From positions 106,074 through 170,073 of the forward strand of contig SMNH02000007.1 of NCBI GenBank assembly GCA_006383075.2: 64,000 nt of DNA, written 5' to 3'. The notes under the pieces were generated by a model. It saw nothing but the letters and a program-made list of their open reading frames with translations. It was not told where the DNA came from and made no database searches. A program made the position numbers and the translations under genes. Position 1 is the stretch's first letter. Every line of letters begins with the position of its first letter. This document shows positions 26,691 to 35,543 of this stretch, piece after piece. The stretch comes from Kordia sp. TARA_039_SRF. GTDB taxonomy: Bacteria > Bacteroidota > Bacteroidia > Flavobacteriales > Flavobacteriaceae.

Positions 26691-27854
26691 CTATTTCGAT
26701 GCAAACAACTTGACATCTTGTTCGGAAACTTCTTTTCCTCCTAGAATAATCAAGCGTTCTATGACGTTTCTGAGTTCTCGAATATTTCCTGTCCAATCGT
26801 ATTCTTGAAGTAGTTTGACAGCTTTGTCTGAGAATTTTTTAGGTGCGTTTCCTTGCTCTTTGGCAATTTTCCCAGCAAAGTGTTCAATCAATAGTGGAAT
26901 ATCATCTCTACGCTCATTTAACGCAGGAACTTTGATGAGAATTACCGCCAATCTGTGGTATAAATCTTCGCGGAATTTCCCGTCTTCAATTTCCTTTTTT
27001 AAGTTTTTATTTGTTGCCGCAATCACGCGTACGTCTACTTTGATATCTTTGTCGCTTCCGACGCGTTGCACACGACTTTCTTGCAAAGCACGCAATACTT
27101 TTGCTTGTGCAGATAAACTCATATCGCCAATTTCATCTAAGAAAATTGTTCCACCATTGGCAGCTTCAAACTTTCCAGCTCTGTCTTTATTAGCACTTGT
27201 AAAAGCACCTTTTACATGACCAAACAATTCACTTTCAATCAATTCGCTTGGAATTGCCGCGCAGTTGACTTCAATCATCGGACCTTTGCTACGGTCACTT
27301 TTTTGGTGTAACCAATGCGAAACGAGCTCTTTTCCCGTTCCGTTTGGTCCTGTAATGAGCACGCGCGCATCTGTTGGCGCCACTTTTTCAATAATATCTT
27401 TGATTTGCTGAATGGCATCCGAATCGCCAATCATTTCGTAGTTTTTGCTGACTTTCTTTTTAAGTCGCTTATTTTCAACCACCAATTCCTTTCTATCAAG
27501 CGCATTTCGAACCGTATTTAGCAAACGATTTAAATCTGGCGGTTTCGAAATATAATCAAATGCACCTATGCGCATGGTATTTACAGCAGTGTCCAAATCA
27601 CCATGTCCAGAAATCATGACAAAAGGAATTTCAGGCTTTATTTTTTTGGCAGCTTCCAATACTTCCACGCCGTCCATTTTTGGCATTTTAATATCACACA
27701 GCACTAAATCGTAATCTTCTTTCTTAATCAATTCTATTCCAGCCAAACCATCTTCCGCTTCCGAAACTTGATAAGCATCATTTTCTTCTGATAAAATTTT
27801 CACCAAAACTCTGCGAATAGCAGATTCGTCTTCTATCACTAATATTTTAGACAT
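26691..27854 (-). CDS. NtrC-family sigma-54-type response regulator without HTH
   Basis: 387 residues: receiver domain (1-120, phospho-acceptor D54 in LCDIKMPKMD, K in SKPP), then an AAA+ sigma-54 activation domain (about 140-375) with Walker A GPNGTGKE, loop motif GAFTSA in place of the usual GAFTGA, Walker B GGTIFLDEIGD and arginine-finger region. The protein ends after WTGNIRELRNVIERLIILGG plus about 12 residues, so the Fis-type DNA-binding domain is missing. It is the last gene of a four-gene operon, 1 bp after mscS. No partner kinase is adjacent. Confidence 0.88.
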   Translation of the reverse strand: MSKILVIEDESAIRRVLVKILSEENDAYQVSEAEDGLAGIELIKKEDYDLVLCDIKMPKMDGVEVLEAAKKIKPEIPFVMISGHGDLDTAVNTMRIGAFDYISKPPDLNRLLNTVRNALDRKELVVENKRLKKKVSKNYEMIGDSDAIQQIKDIIEKVAPTDARVLITGPNGTGKELVSHWLHQKSDRSKGPMIEVNCAAIPSELIESELFGHVKGAFTSANKDRAGKFEAANGGTIFLDEIGDMSLSAQAKVLRALQESRVQRVGSDKDIKVDVRVIAATNKNLKKEIEDGKFREDLYHRLAVILIKVPALNERRDDIPLLIEHFAGKIAKEQGNAPKKFSDKAVKLLQEYDWTGNIRELRNVIERLIILGGKEVSEQDVKLFASK

Positions 27855-27855
27855 A

Positions 27856-28689
27856 TTATTCTATTTTTGAATTATATACATGTACATCTCTTTGCGGGAA
27901 AGGAATGGTAATGTTATGTTCTCTAAACAACCTATCGACCTCAAAACGCAAATCGCTTTGTACATTAAATGCAGTAAAACTATTGTTGAGCGTAAACACT
28001 AATTTAAAGTCTAGTGAACTGTCTCCAAAGTTAGTAAAAAGCACAGTAGGTTCTGGTGTTTTTATCACTTCTTTATGATTTTCAGCCGCTTGAATGAGTA
28101 GTTTTTTTACCAAAGCAACATCACTTCCATACGCAACACCAACGGTAATAGATTCGCGCGTAGTTACGCCATTTTGTGTCCAGTTGTACAAACTATTAGT
28201 CAGATATAAATGATTGGGAATGATGAGTACTTTATTATCAATGGTAACCGCTCTGGTGGTACGCAATTTGATTTCTTCTACGCGACCTATTTTGTCTTCA
28301 ATTTCAATAATATCGCCCACATGAACAGTTTGATCAATCAGAATGAAAATTCCAGAAATGATATCTTGAAAAAGCGTTTGTAGAGCTAATCCAATACCAA
28401 TCAATAATGCAGCAGAAGCAGCAAAAATTCCTGTGACATTTACGCCAACAGCACTGAGTGTTACCAATACAATAATGACGTACGAAAACCATGTAGCATA
28501 CGAAAAAACACTTTTAAACTTTAGTTTGTTATCATGGTTAAGTTTTCTCGTGACAAAGCGTTGAAATAATCGCAGTAGTATATTAGCAAGCACTAATACA
28601 ATACAGAGTACTAAAATATGCTTAATGCTGATTTCTATTGTTTTACCAATATGAATCGATTTGTTGAGAATGTTATTAATTTCTTCCAT
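27856..28689 (-). CDS. MscS-family mechanosensitive channel
   Basis: 277 residues: three N-terminal helices (about 22-45, 65-85, 90-115), the third running into the pore-type segment FAASAALLIGIGLALQTLF and DIISGIFIL, followed by the beta domain (VGDIIEI, GRVEEIKLRTT, IPNHLYLTNSLYNWT) and C-terminal alpha/beta vestibule. A small-conductance channel protecting against osmotic downshock. It starts in the base after the permease stop codon, so translation is probably coupled. Confidence 0.9.
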   Translation of the reverse strand: MEEINNILNKSIHIGKTIEISIKHILVLCIVLVLANILLRLFQRFVTRKLNHDNKLKFKSVFSYATWFSYVIIVLVTLSAVGVNVTGIFAASAALLIGIGLALQTLFQDIISGIFILIDQTVHVGDIIEIEDKIGRVEEIKLRTTRAVTIDNKVLIIPNHLYLTNSLYNWTQNGVTTRESITVGVAYGSDVALVKKLLIQAAENHKEVIKTPEPTVLFTNFGDSSLDFKLVFTLNNSFTAFNVQSDLRFEVDRLFREHNITIPFPQRDVHVYNSKIE

Positions 28690-30009
28690 TTAGTACTTTA
28701 ACCACTTGAATATTTCCTTGTAGCTTGGTTTCTTTCCGTACATTAAAATACCGACACGGTAAATTTTGGATGCAAACCAAACGGTTCCTACAAAGGTAAT
28801 ATATAAAAGTAATATGGAAATGAGTTGTTCCCAAATTGGCACACCAAACGGAATTCGCATCAACATTACTACTGGTGATGTAAAAGGAATGTATGAAAAT
28901 ACCGTAGCAACAGTTCCGTGCGGATCATCTAACACGGTAAATCCACCAACATATACCGCAAGAATCAACGGCATTAAAATGGGCATCATGAATTGTTGCG
29001 TATCTGTTTCATTGTCTACCGCAGCACCTATAGCAGCATAAAGTGAACTGTATAATAAATATCCACCAATAAAAAAGATGAAGAACGCTGCTAATAAATT
29101 CACAATTGGTAAACTACTGATAAGTTCTGTGATTTGAATTTGAAAGTTCACATCTGCGCCTTGCGCCAACATGGCTTGTTGTTGTGCGGCTTGCGAGCCA
29201 AGCAAATCAATTCCGAAAACGAAGCTAATGATGACGAGTAAAATTCCACCAAACACAATCCACATTAAGAATTGCGTGATTCCTGCTAACGAAGTTCCGA
29301 TGATTTTTCCCATCAACAATTGAATCGGTTTTACAGACGAAATGATAATTTCAATAATACGATTCGTTTTTTCTTCAATCACGCTGCGCATAATCATATT
29401 TCCGTAAATAATGATAAACATAAACAGTAAATATCCTGCCGCAAAACCAAATCCGAGTTTGGAATAGTTGATGAATTTTGAGGTGCGTTCGCCCGTAAAC
29501 GTTTCTTGTCCAATAGCGACATTCATCTTGGAATTATTTACCACGTTGATGTCTACATTATTTTGTAATAGCGTTTCTTGCGTAAGTTTTCGACTCAAAA
29601 TTCCTTCTAATTTTGAAATGATTTTTTGCGAAGGTGAATCTTCCGAATAGAATTTGATTTGTCGCGAAATCTCTTCCGTAGACGCCATTTGACGAATATG
29701 CAACAAACCGTATTCTTCCGTTTCTTGCACTTGCTTTTTGGCATCTTCCAACGTAATTCCTGATAGAATTTTATACGTGGTCATTTCGTCTTTTTGGACG
29801 TCATCGGTCAAAAATACTTCTGAAATTTTTCCAGTTTCATCCAAAATAGAAATCGTGCGTTCTTGATTGTTGTTTAACTGTGTCAAATACACAACCAACG
29901 AAATCAATCCGATGAAAATTAACGGACTTAAAAACGTCATGATGATAAATGACTTGTTTCTAACTTTCGTTAGATATTCTCTTTGGATAATTAGCGGTAA
30001 ATGGTTCAT
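28690..30009 (-). CDS. ABC transporter permease (NatB/ABC-2 type)
   Basis: 439 residues. One N-terminal helix (about 21-42), a large extracytoplasmic loop (43-180) and five to six further helices from about 185 to the end; motif RSVIEEKTNRIIEIIISSVK is typical of ABC-2/NatB-like exporters. It pairs with the ATPase gene 2 bp upstream. The substrate is unknown: Na+ export (NatB) and lipid or drug export are both possible for the family. Confidence 0.87.
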   Translation of the reverse strand: MNHLPLIIQREYLTKVRNKSFIIMTFLSPLIFIGLISLVVYLTQLNNNQERTISILDETGKISEVFLTDDVQKDEMTTYKILSGITLEDAKKQVQETEEYGLLHIRQMASTEEISRQIKFYSEDSPSQKIISKLEGILSRKLTQETLLQNNVDINVVNNSKMNVAIGQETFTGERTSKFINYSKLGFGFAAGYLLFMFIIIYGNMIMRSVIEEKTNRIIEIIISSVKPIQLLMGKIIGTSLAGITQFLMWIVFGGILLVIISFVFGIDLLGSQAAQQQAMLAQGADVNFQIQITELISSLPIVNLLAAFFIFFIGGYLLYSSLYAAIGAAVDNETDTQQFMMPILMPLILAVYVGGFTVLDDPHGTVATVFSYIPFTSPVVMLMRIPFGVPIWEQLISILLLYITFVGTVWFASKIYRVGILMYGKKPSYKEIFKWLKY

Positions 30010-30011
30010 GT

Positions 30012-30941
30012 CTAATTATTATTTTCTACGGTTTGAATGAATATATCGTTGACACTTGGAATGACTTCCACAAAGTGATTCACTTGTCCTTTTGAGGTCA
30101 AAAAAGATAGCAGATCGTTTGCAGTATCGCCGTTTTTGAGTTGAATGTTGACTTTTAAATCGTCGTTGATAGATTTAAAATCGGCATCCGTTACGTCAAA
30201 TTTTTCGTTGAGCGTGGAGCGCAACTGTAGATTGTCAGCCGCACCAATACCAACTTGATAGGTATTGCTTTTATATTGACGTTTTACGTCGGTTAATTTT
30301 CCGTCTAAAACTTTATTGGATTTGTGAATCAACGCAATATGGTCGCACAATTCTTCTACCGATTCCATTCGGTGTGTGGAAAAAATTACGGTTGCACCTT
30401 CATCGCGTAGTTGTAGAATTTCGTCTTTAATTCGGTTTGCGTTAATCGGGTCAAAACCGCTAAACGGTTCGTCAAAAATCAACAATTTCGGTTGATGCAA
30501 CACCGTTACGACAAACTGTATTTTTTGCGCCATTCCTTTGGAAAGCTCTTGAATCTTCTTGTTCCACCAATCGGAAATCTCGAATTTTTCAAACCAATAT
30601 TTCAAGCGTGCTCTTGCTTCTTTTTTACTCAATCCTTTCAATTGTGCCAAATACAGCGCTTGCTCGCCAACTTTCATCGATTTGTATAAACCGCGCTCTT
30701 CGGGCATGTAACCAATATCTTTGATATGAAATTGTTGCAACGGTTCGCCATCAAGTAATACTTGACCAGAATCGGGCGCTGTAATTTGATTGATAATTCG
30801 GATAAGTGATGTTTTTCCTGCACCATTTGGACCTAATAATCCAAAAATGCTTCCTTTGGGCACATCGATAGAAACGTTATTCAATGCGGTATAAGTACCA
30901 TATTTTTTTACGACGTCTTTCGCCTGAAGAATTGAACTCAT
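30012..30941 (-). CDS. ABC transporter ATP-binding protein (NatA-like)
   Basis: 309 residues. Walker A GPNGAGKTS near residues 38-46, signature LSKGMAQK, Walker B LLIFDEPFSGFD, switch His in STHRMESVEE, then a C-terminal domain of about 90 residues of the DUF4162 type seen in NatA-like proteins. Drives the adjacent permease. First gene of the operon ATPase-permease-mscS-regulator, whose genes are 0-2 bp apart. Confidence 0.9.
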   Translation of the reverse strand: MSSILQAKDVVKKYGTYTALNNVSIDVPKGSIFGLLGPNGAGKTSLIRIINQITAPDSGQVLLDGEPLQQFHIKDIGYMPEERGLYKSMKVGEQALYLAQLKGLSKKEARARLKYWFEKFEISDWWNKKIQELSKGMAQKIQFVVTVLHQPKLLIFDEPFSGFDPINANRIKDEILQLRDEGATVIFSTHRMESVEELCDHIALIHKSNKVLDGKLTDVKRQYKSNTYQVGIGAADNLQLRSTLNEKFDVTDADFKSINDDLKVNIQLKNGDTANDLLSFLTSKGQVNHFVEVIPSVNDIFIQTVENNN

Positions 30942-31112
30942 AAAAAGTTTTTTATATAAGTAATGATCTTAGTTGATTTGTTACAGCAAAGATGCACATT
31001 TATAAGCAATGCTGATAATTTAAAGCCTTTCTGTTTTACACAGAATATTCAAAATAAAAACTCAATTTTCGAACAACATGTGTATAAGCCATAAAATTTT
31101 AGTTTTTTACTT

Positions 31113-31330
31113 TCTTTTCTTTGTTCGCCCAAAGAAAAGAAACAAAAGAAAGGGCGCTTTTCCAGAGGTGTTTTTAGATTTTCTTTTTTAGGAAAGAAAA
31201 CTAAAACCGTAATGATTTTTCTAAGTCTTTAGTTTGTCATGCTCTATTTAAAGTTTTGAAGACTATGAATTAACATTTTTTAAAACTTTAGAAACATTCA
31301 TGAAAAATCATTACTACACTGCGGAAAAGA
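31113..31330 (+). repeat. interspersed repeat R1, copy B (long form)
   Basis: Starts with the same 11-bp stem TCTTTTCTTTG/CAAAGAAAAGA around a changed loop (TTCGCC), keeps CTTTTCCAGAGGTG and the 3' end CTACACTGCGGAAAAGA, but is about 50 bp longer than copies A and C in its 3' half. Confidence 0.85.
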
Positions 31331-31468
31331 AGAAATCACTGTTGCTGTTTTAAATTTTAATTACATCTAAAAAGGAAATAGCGTATGAAATTTCAATTAC
31401 TACTATAAAACAAAACCCACCCTTAATGTGATCAAGGATGGGAAAAAATTGCTATGAAAAAGAAAAAA

Positions 31469-31492
31469 TTACTAGCTGGTCTCAGCCAGTAA
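31469..31492 (-). terminator. terminator of the grpE-dnaJ operon
   Basis: TTACTAGCTG (31469-31478) pairs with CAGCCAGTAA (31483-31492) with one mismatch; on the minus strand it is followed by a T-rich run. A weaker hairpin (CCCACCCTT/AAGGATGGG) lies further on at about 31417-31442. Confidence 0.7.
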
Positions 31493-31531
31493 CTTATCAA
31501 AGATAGTTTTTTTTTCGTAATAGCAAAAAAA

Positions 31532-32659
31532 TTACGAAAACATGTCTTTGACTTTTTCAAAAAATGATTTGTCACTCTTCTCTGGATTCGGTACAAAATT
31601 TTCCTCTTCTGCCATTTTTTCAAAGAAGGTTTTCTGTTCTTTTGTGAGCGTTTTTGGCGTCCAAACGTTGATGTGCACTAGCAAATCTCCTTTTCCGTAT
31701 CCGTTGACACTTGGAATTCCTTTTCCGCGTAAGCGCAATATTTTTCCTGATTGTACTCCCGATTCAATTTTTATACGAACTTTTCCTGTTACGGTGTCAA
31801 TTTCCTTCGAAGTACCCAAAGCAGCTTCTGAAAAGCTGATATATAGGTCGTAATGTAAATTGTCACCTTCACGTTTTAAAGCTTCGTGCTCTTTTTCTTC
31901 GATTACGACTAATAAGTCTCCCGAAATTCCGTTTCCAGGTGCTTCATTTCCTTTTCCAGACACTTTTAGTTGCATGCCTTCCACAACACCTGCAGGAATT
32001 TTGATAGAAACTGTTTCTTCTTTCGTTAACATTCCTTGTCCGTCCGCACCTGCTGGTCGTTTATCCATTACTTGTCCAGCACCGCCACAGGTACTACACG
32101 TAGTAGAGGTTTGCATTCTTCCCAAAATAGTATTGGTGATGCGCGTCATTTGTCCAGAACCATTACAGGTTTCACAAGTTTTATATGTTACGCCAGGCGC
32201 TTGTACTTTTCTACGAACTTTTACCTTTTTTTCAACGCCATTGGCAATTTCTTCTAAGGTAAGTTTTAAACGAATTTTTAGGCTGCTTCCTTTGACACGG
32301 CGCTGTCTTCCGCCGCCGCCAAAGCCGCTAAATCCGCCACCGCCACCAAAAGCTCCACCGAAAATATCACCAAACTGACTGAAAATATCGTCCATATTCA
32401 TGCCGCCACCGAAACCGCCGCCGCCAAAGCCGCCATTTTCAAAGGCTGCGTGTCCATATTGGTCATAGCGTGCGCGTTTGTCATCGTCACTCAATACTTC
32501 ATAGGCTTCTGCTGCTTTTTTAAACATTTCTTCCGCTTTTTCATCATCTGGATTTTTGTCAGGATGATATTGAATTGCTTTTTTGCGGTATGCTTTTTTA
32601 ATTTCAGCTGCCGAAGCTCCTTTGCTTATTCCTAATATTTCGTAATAATCTTGTTTCAT
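31532..32659 (-). CDS. dnaJ: chaperone DnaJ with reduced zinc finger
   Basis: 375 residues: J domain (1-70, HPD at 33-35), Gly/Phe-rich linker (about 75-118), a Cys-rich domain with only two CxxCxGxG motifs (CETCNGSG and CSTCGGAG) instead of the canonical four, then the two substrate-binding beta domains and a C-terminal tail ending KDMFS. Works with DnaK and GrpE in protein folding. It lies 55 bp downstream of grpE. dnaK is not in the window. Confidence 0.93.
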   Translation of the reverse strand: MKQDYYEILGISKGASAAEIKKAYRKKAIQYHPDKNPDDEKAEEMFKKAAEAYEVLSDDDKRARYDQYGHAAFENGGFGGGGFGGGMNMDDIFSQFGDIFGGAFGGGGGFSGFGGGGRQRRVKGSSLKIRLKLTLEEIANGVEKKVKVRRKVQAPGVTYKTCETCNGSGQMTRITNTILGRMQTSTTCSTCGGAGQVMDKRPAGADGQGMLTKEETVSIKIPAGVVEGMQLKVSGKGNEAPGNGISGDLLVVIEEKEHEALKREGDNLHYDLYISFSEAALGTSKEIDTVTGKVRIKIESGVQSGKILRLRGKGIPSVNGYGKGDLLVHINVWTPKTLTKEQKTFFEKMAEEENFVPNPEKSDKSFFEKVKDMFS

Positions 32660-32714
32660 TTTGTTTCAGCTTGTGTTATAAAGGTCATTTCGTTGCGGGG
32701 AACAACTCAAAAAA

Positions 32715-33275
32715 TTATTGTCCTACAACTACTTTTGGATAGCGAATGATTTTTTCGCCTAAGGTGTATCCTTTTTCGACAACGTCAATGATTTTTCCTT
32801 TCATGTCGTCCGATGGCGCAGGAATTTGTGTCACTGCCTCATGGTCTTCAGCATCAAAAGTGTCACCAGCGTCTACGGTCATTTGTTCCAACCCTTTTGC
32901 TTTGAGCGTTTCTTTGAATTTGTTGTGAATCAATTCCACACCTTTTTTCAAATCTTGTACTTCTTTGTCATCAATCTTAGCAATTTCTGCCAAAGCTCTA
33001 TCAAAATCATCTAAAACTGGCAACATGGCAACTAAGACATCTTTTCCTGCCGTTTTGAATAACTCTACACGCTCTTTGCTCGTTCTTTTTTTATAGTTTT
33101 CGAATTCGGCAAACAGGCGTAAAAATTTGTCTTTCTCCTTTGCCAATTCTTCTTGTAATTTTTCTTCTGTAGATAGTTCTTCTACTGTATTTTCAGTGGC
33201 TTCAGCTGCTTTTGCTTCTTCATTTACTGCTGTAGCTTGCTCTTTTTCTATGGTATTATCCTTTTTTTTGCTCAT
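32715..33275 (-). CDS. grpE: nucleotide exchange factor GrpE
   Basis: 186 residues: an acidic, Ala/Glu-rich low-complexity N-terminus (1-45), a long coiled-coil helix (about 45-95, FLRLFAEFENYKKRTSKER) and the C-terminal beta-wing domain (MTVDAGDTFDAEDHEAV, GKIIDVVEKGYTLGEKIIR, VVVGQ). It releases ADP from DnaK. Cotranscribed with dnaJ. Confidence 0.93.
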   Translation of the reverse strand: MSKKKDNTIEKEQATAVNEEAKAAEATENTVEELSTEEKLQEELAKEKDKFLRLFAEFENYKKRTSKERVELFKTAGKDVLVAMLPVLDDFDRALAEIAKIDDKEVQDLKKGVELIHNKFKETLKAKGLEQMTVDAGDTFDAEDHEAVTQIPAPSDDMKGKIIDVVEKGYTLGEKIIRYPKVVVGQ

Positions 33276-33445
33276 GGTATATGTCCAAAAAATTTATTGT
33301 TTTGCTTTTAAGATGGCAAAAGTACTGCCATTTCTCGTAAAATGTCAAAATGTCACGAAAAATATTTTTTAACATTTCAAAGCCAAAACTTCTCAAGTAT
33401 TCGTAATTTTACAGAAAGACTTTTATGAACTAAAAAAAATTATTT

Positions 33446-34117
33446 ATGAAAAGAAAAATTTTAAGTTTGATGACGTTTGCAGTAGTAACAATGCTTGTTG
33501 TTTCCTGCGGAGAAAAAAAGAACGAAACAAAAGCTGCCGATGCAAAAGCGGAAAAAGAAACTACGATGGCAGCGGTGAAATACAATGTCGACCCAGCGAA
33601 TACGACTGTGACATGGAAAGGATCTAAAGTAATTGGAGGAAGCCACAACGGAACCATGAATGTTTCTTCGGGAACTTTTGCTATGAATGATGGAAAGTTG
33701 GAAAGCGGAAACTTTACGATTGACATTAATTCGTTGAAGGTTTTAGACCTACCGGAAGGTAGTGATGATAACGCCAGTTTGAAAGGACATTTGTTGTCAG
33801 GTGATTTCTTTGATGCGGCGAATCACGGAGATGCTGTATTTTCAGTAACAGGAGTTAGTGAAAAAGACGGAAAAACGATGATGGAAGGAAATTTAACCTT
33901 AAAAGGAGTAAAGAAAAATATTTCGTTTCCTGTGACCATTAGTGTTGAAGGTGATATGGCAAAAATCGAAAGTGAAGTGTTTACCATCAACCGTACGGAT
34001 TTTGGAATGAAGTATGGCTCGTCTTCGTTTTTTGACGATTTAAAAGACAAAGCAATTAGTGACGATGTGGAATTGTCAGTAAGTGTTACAGCCACTAAAG
34101 AAGCTGCTGTGCAGTAA
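33446..34117 (+). CDS. YceI-family lipoprotein
   Basis: 223 residues. Lipobox VVSC (Cys21) then a short charged Ala/Lys/Glu linker and a YceI domain (about 48-215): YNVDPANTTVTWKGSKV, SGTFAMNDGKLESGNFTIDI, GHLLSGDFFDAANH, then NRTDFGMKYGS. This lipocalin-like barrel binds isoprenoid-type lipids in characterised members; the ligand here is unknown. Divergent from grpE and followed by a terminator that overlaps the stop of the next gene. Confidence 0.9.
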   Translation: MKRKILSLMTFAVVTMLVVSCGEKKNETKAADAKAEKETTMAAVKYNVDPANTTVTWKGSKVIGGSHNGTMNVSSGTFAMNDGKLESGNFTIDINSLKVLDLPEGSDDNASLKGHLLSGDFFDAANHGDAVFSVTGVSEKDGKTMMEGNLTLKGVKKNISFPVTISVEGDMAKIESEVFTINRTDFGMKYGSSSFFDDLKDKAISDDVELSVSVTATKEAAVQ

Positions 34118-34147
34118 TTAATACCGTTTTAAGCATAATTAAATTAG

Positions 34148-34175
34148 ATAAACCGACTTCGTGTCGGTTTATTTT
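34148..34175. terminator. bidirectional terminator shared by two convergent genes
   Basis: Perfect 10-bp stem ATAAACCGAC (34148-34157) and GTCGGTTTAT (34163-34172) around TTCGT, followed by TTTTTT. The distal arm contains the stop codon (34169-34171) of the minus-strand TIGR01777 gene. Confidence 0.85.
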
Positions 34176-35080
34176 TTGAGCAAATTCTCCAACGCAGGTG
34201 TCAACGCTGGAAATTTATGTTGGAATGCTATACTTTCTAATTTTTCTGAACTTACTTTTTGACTCGAAAAGAGCAGTGTACTCATTTCTCCTAAAACCAA
34301 TTTCATCATAAACTTTGGAATGTTTGGCATAAAGAACGGCTTTTTAAGTACACTTGCGATTTCTTTGGTAAGTAGTTTGTTGGTAGTCGGATTTGGACTG
34401 ACGCCATTGTAAACGCCTGTAGTTTGTTTGGTAAGTACATGCAAATATACGCGTGCAATATCGTCTAAGTGAATCCACGATTGCCATTGTTTTCCTGAGC
34501 CCATTGCCGCACCAACGCCATATTTTACAGGTTTTGCCATTTCAACTAAGACACCACCTTTTTCCGAAAGCACCAAACCTGTTCGTATGATAGTGACAGG
34601 AATTTCAATAGATTTGAATTGATTGGCGTGCAATTCCCATTGTTTTACCACTTTTCCGAGAAAATCATCAGCTTCTTTTTCGGTGTCTTCTGTATAATTT
34701 TCAGTGAGTGAACTTGGATAAATTGCAGTTCCAGATGCAGATATGTAATGTTTTACCGTGTGGTCTTTTTTGTTGCGAAGTACTTTGAAAAGAATGTTTG
34801 CCGTATCTACACGACTGCTCATGATTTCTTGTTTGTAAGATTCTGTCCAGCGTTTGGCAATGTTGGCTCCTGAGAGATTTACAATCGCGTCCACACCTTC
34901 AAAGCAGGCTTCATCAATAATACCTTCGGCAGGATTCCAATGAAAGCCTTTGTAATTTTCAGAGGTTTCAATTTTGTTCTTACGTGTTGTTAGGTAATGA
35001 ACTTGATGATTTTCTGCCAAACAAAGTTCAGTCAACGCTGAACCAATTAATCCTGTAGCACCACATATAAGTATTTTCAT
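34169..35080 (-). CDS. TIGR01777-family epimerase-like protein
   Basis: 303 residues of the extended SDR superfamily. N-terminal NAD(P) motif GATGLIGSAL (residues 7-16), VNLSGANIAKRWT, SASGTAIYPS with the catalytic-like Tyr, RTGLVLSEKGGVL and the C-terminal DUF1731-like region (PKFMMKLVLGEMSTLLFSSQKV). Members are annotated as sugar-epimerase-like or cell-division inhibitor SulA-like without proof. Cytoplasmic, substrate unknown. Confidence 0.88.
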   Translation of the reverse strand: MKILICGATGLIGSALTELCLAENHQVHYLTTRKNKIETSENYKGFHWNPAEGIIDEACFEGVDAIVNLSGANIAKRWTESYKQEIMSSRVDTANILFKVLRNKKDHTVKHYISASGTAIYPSSLTENYTEDTEKEADDFLGKVVKQWELHANQFKSIEIPVTIIRTGLVLSEKGGVLVEMAKPVKYGVGAAMGSGKQWQSWIHLDDIARVYLHVLTKQTTGVYNGVSPNPTTNKLLTKEIASVLKKPFFMPNIPKFMMKLVLGEMSTLLFSSQKVSSEKLESIAFQHKFPALTPALENLLKK

Positions 35081-35100
35081 CGCAATTAGTTTTCTTTTTC

Positions 35101-35206
35101 ACTCGATAATCGAGATTTAAAATGTTCCGACGTTTGCGTCGAAATGTTTTAATAGTTTCTGTTTAACACTTCGGGACTTGCCCCGAAGTAATTGACTATA
35201 AAAATA
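35101..35206 (+). repeat. repeat R2, copy B (complete)
   Basis: Three hairpins in a row: CTCGATAATCGAG, TCCGACGTTTGCGTCGAA (arms CGACG/CGTCG) and ACTTCGGGACTTGCCCCGAAGT (arms ACTTCGGG/CCCCGAAGT), then AATTGACTATAAAAA. Matches 56062-56166 along its length. Confidence 0.8.
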
Positions 35207-35341
35207 CGCTAAAAAGAACAGATAAAAGGATTTGTACTTTTTTTGGAGTCTTAAAAGTTAGTTAAATGTATGCTTTTTTTCAAAATGAAACTATTTTTCA
35301 TTTTTAGCATTCAATGTTACATTTAAAATCAATTGTAGCTT

Positions 35342-35510
35342 TCTTTTCTTTGCTTGCCCAAAGAAAAGAAACAAAAGAAAAGGCACTTTTCCAGAGGTGT
35401 TTTTGCTTTTCTCTTTAGGGAGAAAAAGCAAAACCGCATGATTTTTTCTAAATTTCTTCCAAGGCTTCAGAAATTTTTAACGAAAAAATCCTGCTACACT
35501 GCGGAAAAGA
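35342..35510 (+). repeat. interspersed repeat R1, copy C
   Basis: 169 bp, nearly the same as copy A throughout: 11-bp hairpin at the start, CTTTTCCAGAGGTGTTTTTG, an AAATTTCT/AGAAATTT inverted pair and the CTACACTGCGGAAAAGA end. Confidence 0.88.
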
Positions 35511-35543
35511 ATTAGTCTTAGTTACATTTTTATCAAGGGTAAA

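Larger units (their letters stand above)
30942..31531. other. 590-bp intergenic between the ABC operon and dnaJ
   Basis: Contains the upstream region of the ABC operon (30942-31110), R1 copy B (31113-31330) and two hairpins downstream of dnaJ. No gene seen. Confidence 0.65.
35081..35543. other. 463-bp intergenic filled with repeats R2 and R1
   Basis: Holds R2 copy B (35101-35206) and R1 copy C (35342-35510) one after the other, leaving about 150 bp of plain A/T-rich sequence. No gene seen. Confidence 0.75.

Noticed and set aside
32036..32378. Open frames of up to 172 residues opposite dnaJ
   Set aside because: They are antisense to the Gly-rich and Cys-rich parts of dnaJ, rich in Pro and Phe, and reflect its codon bias.
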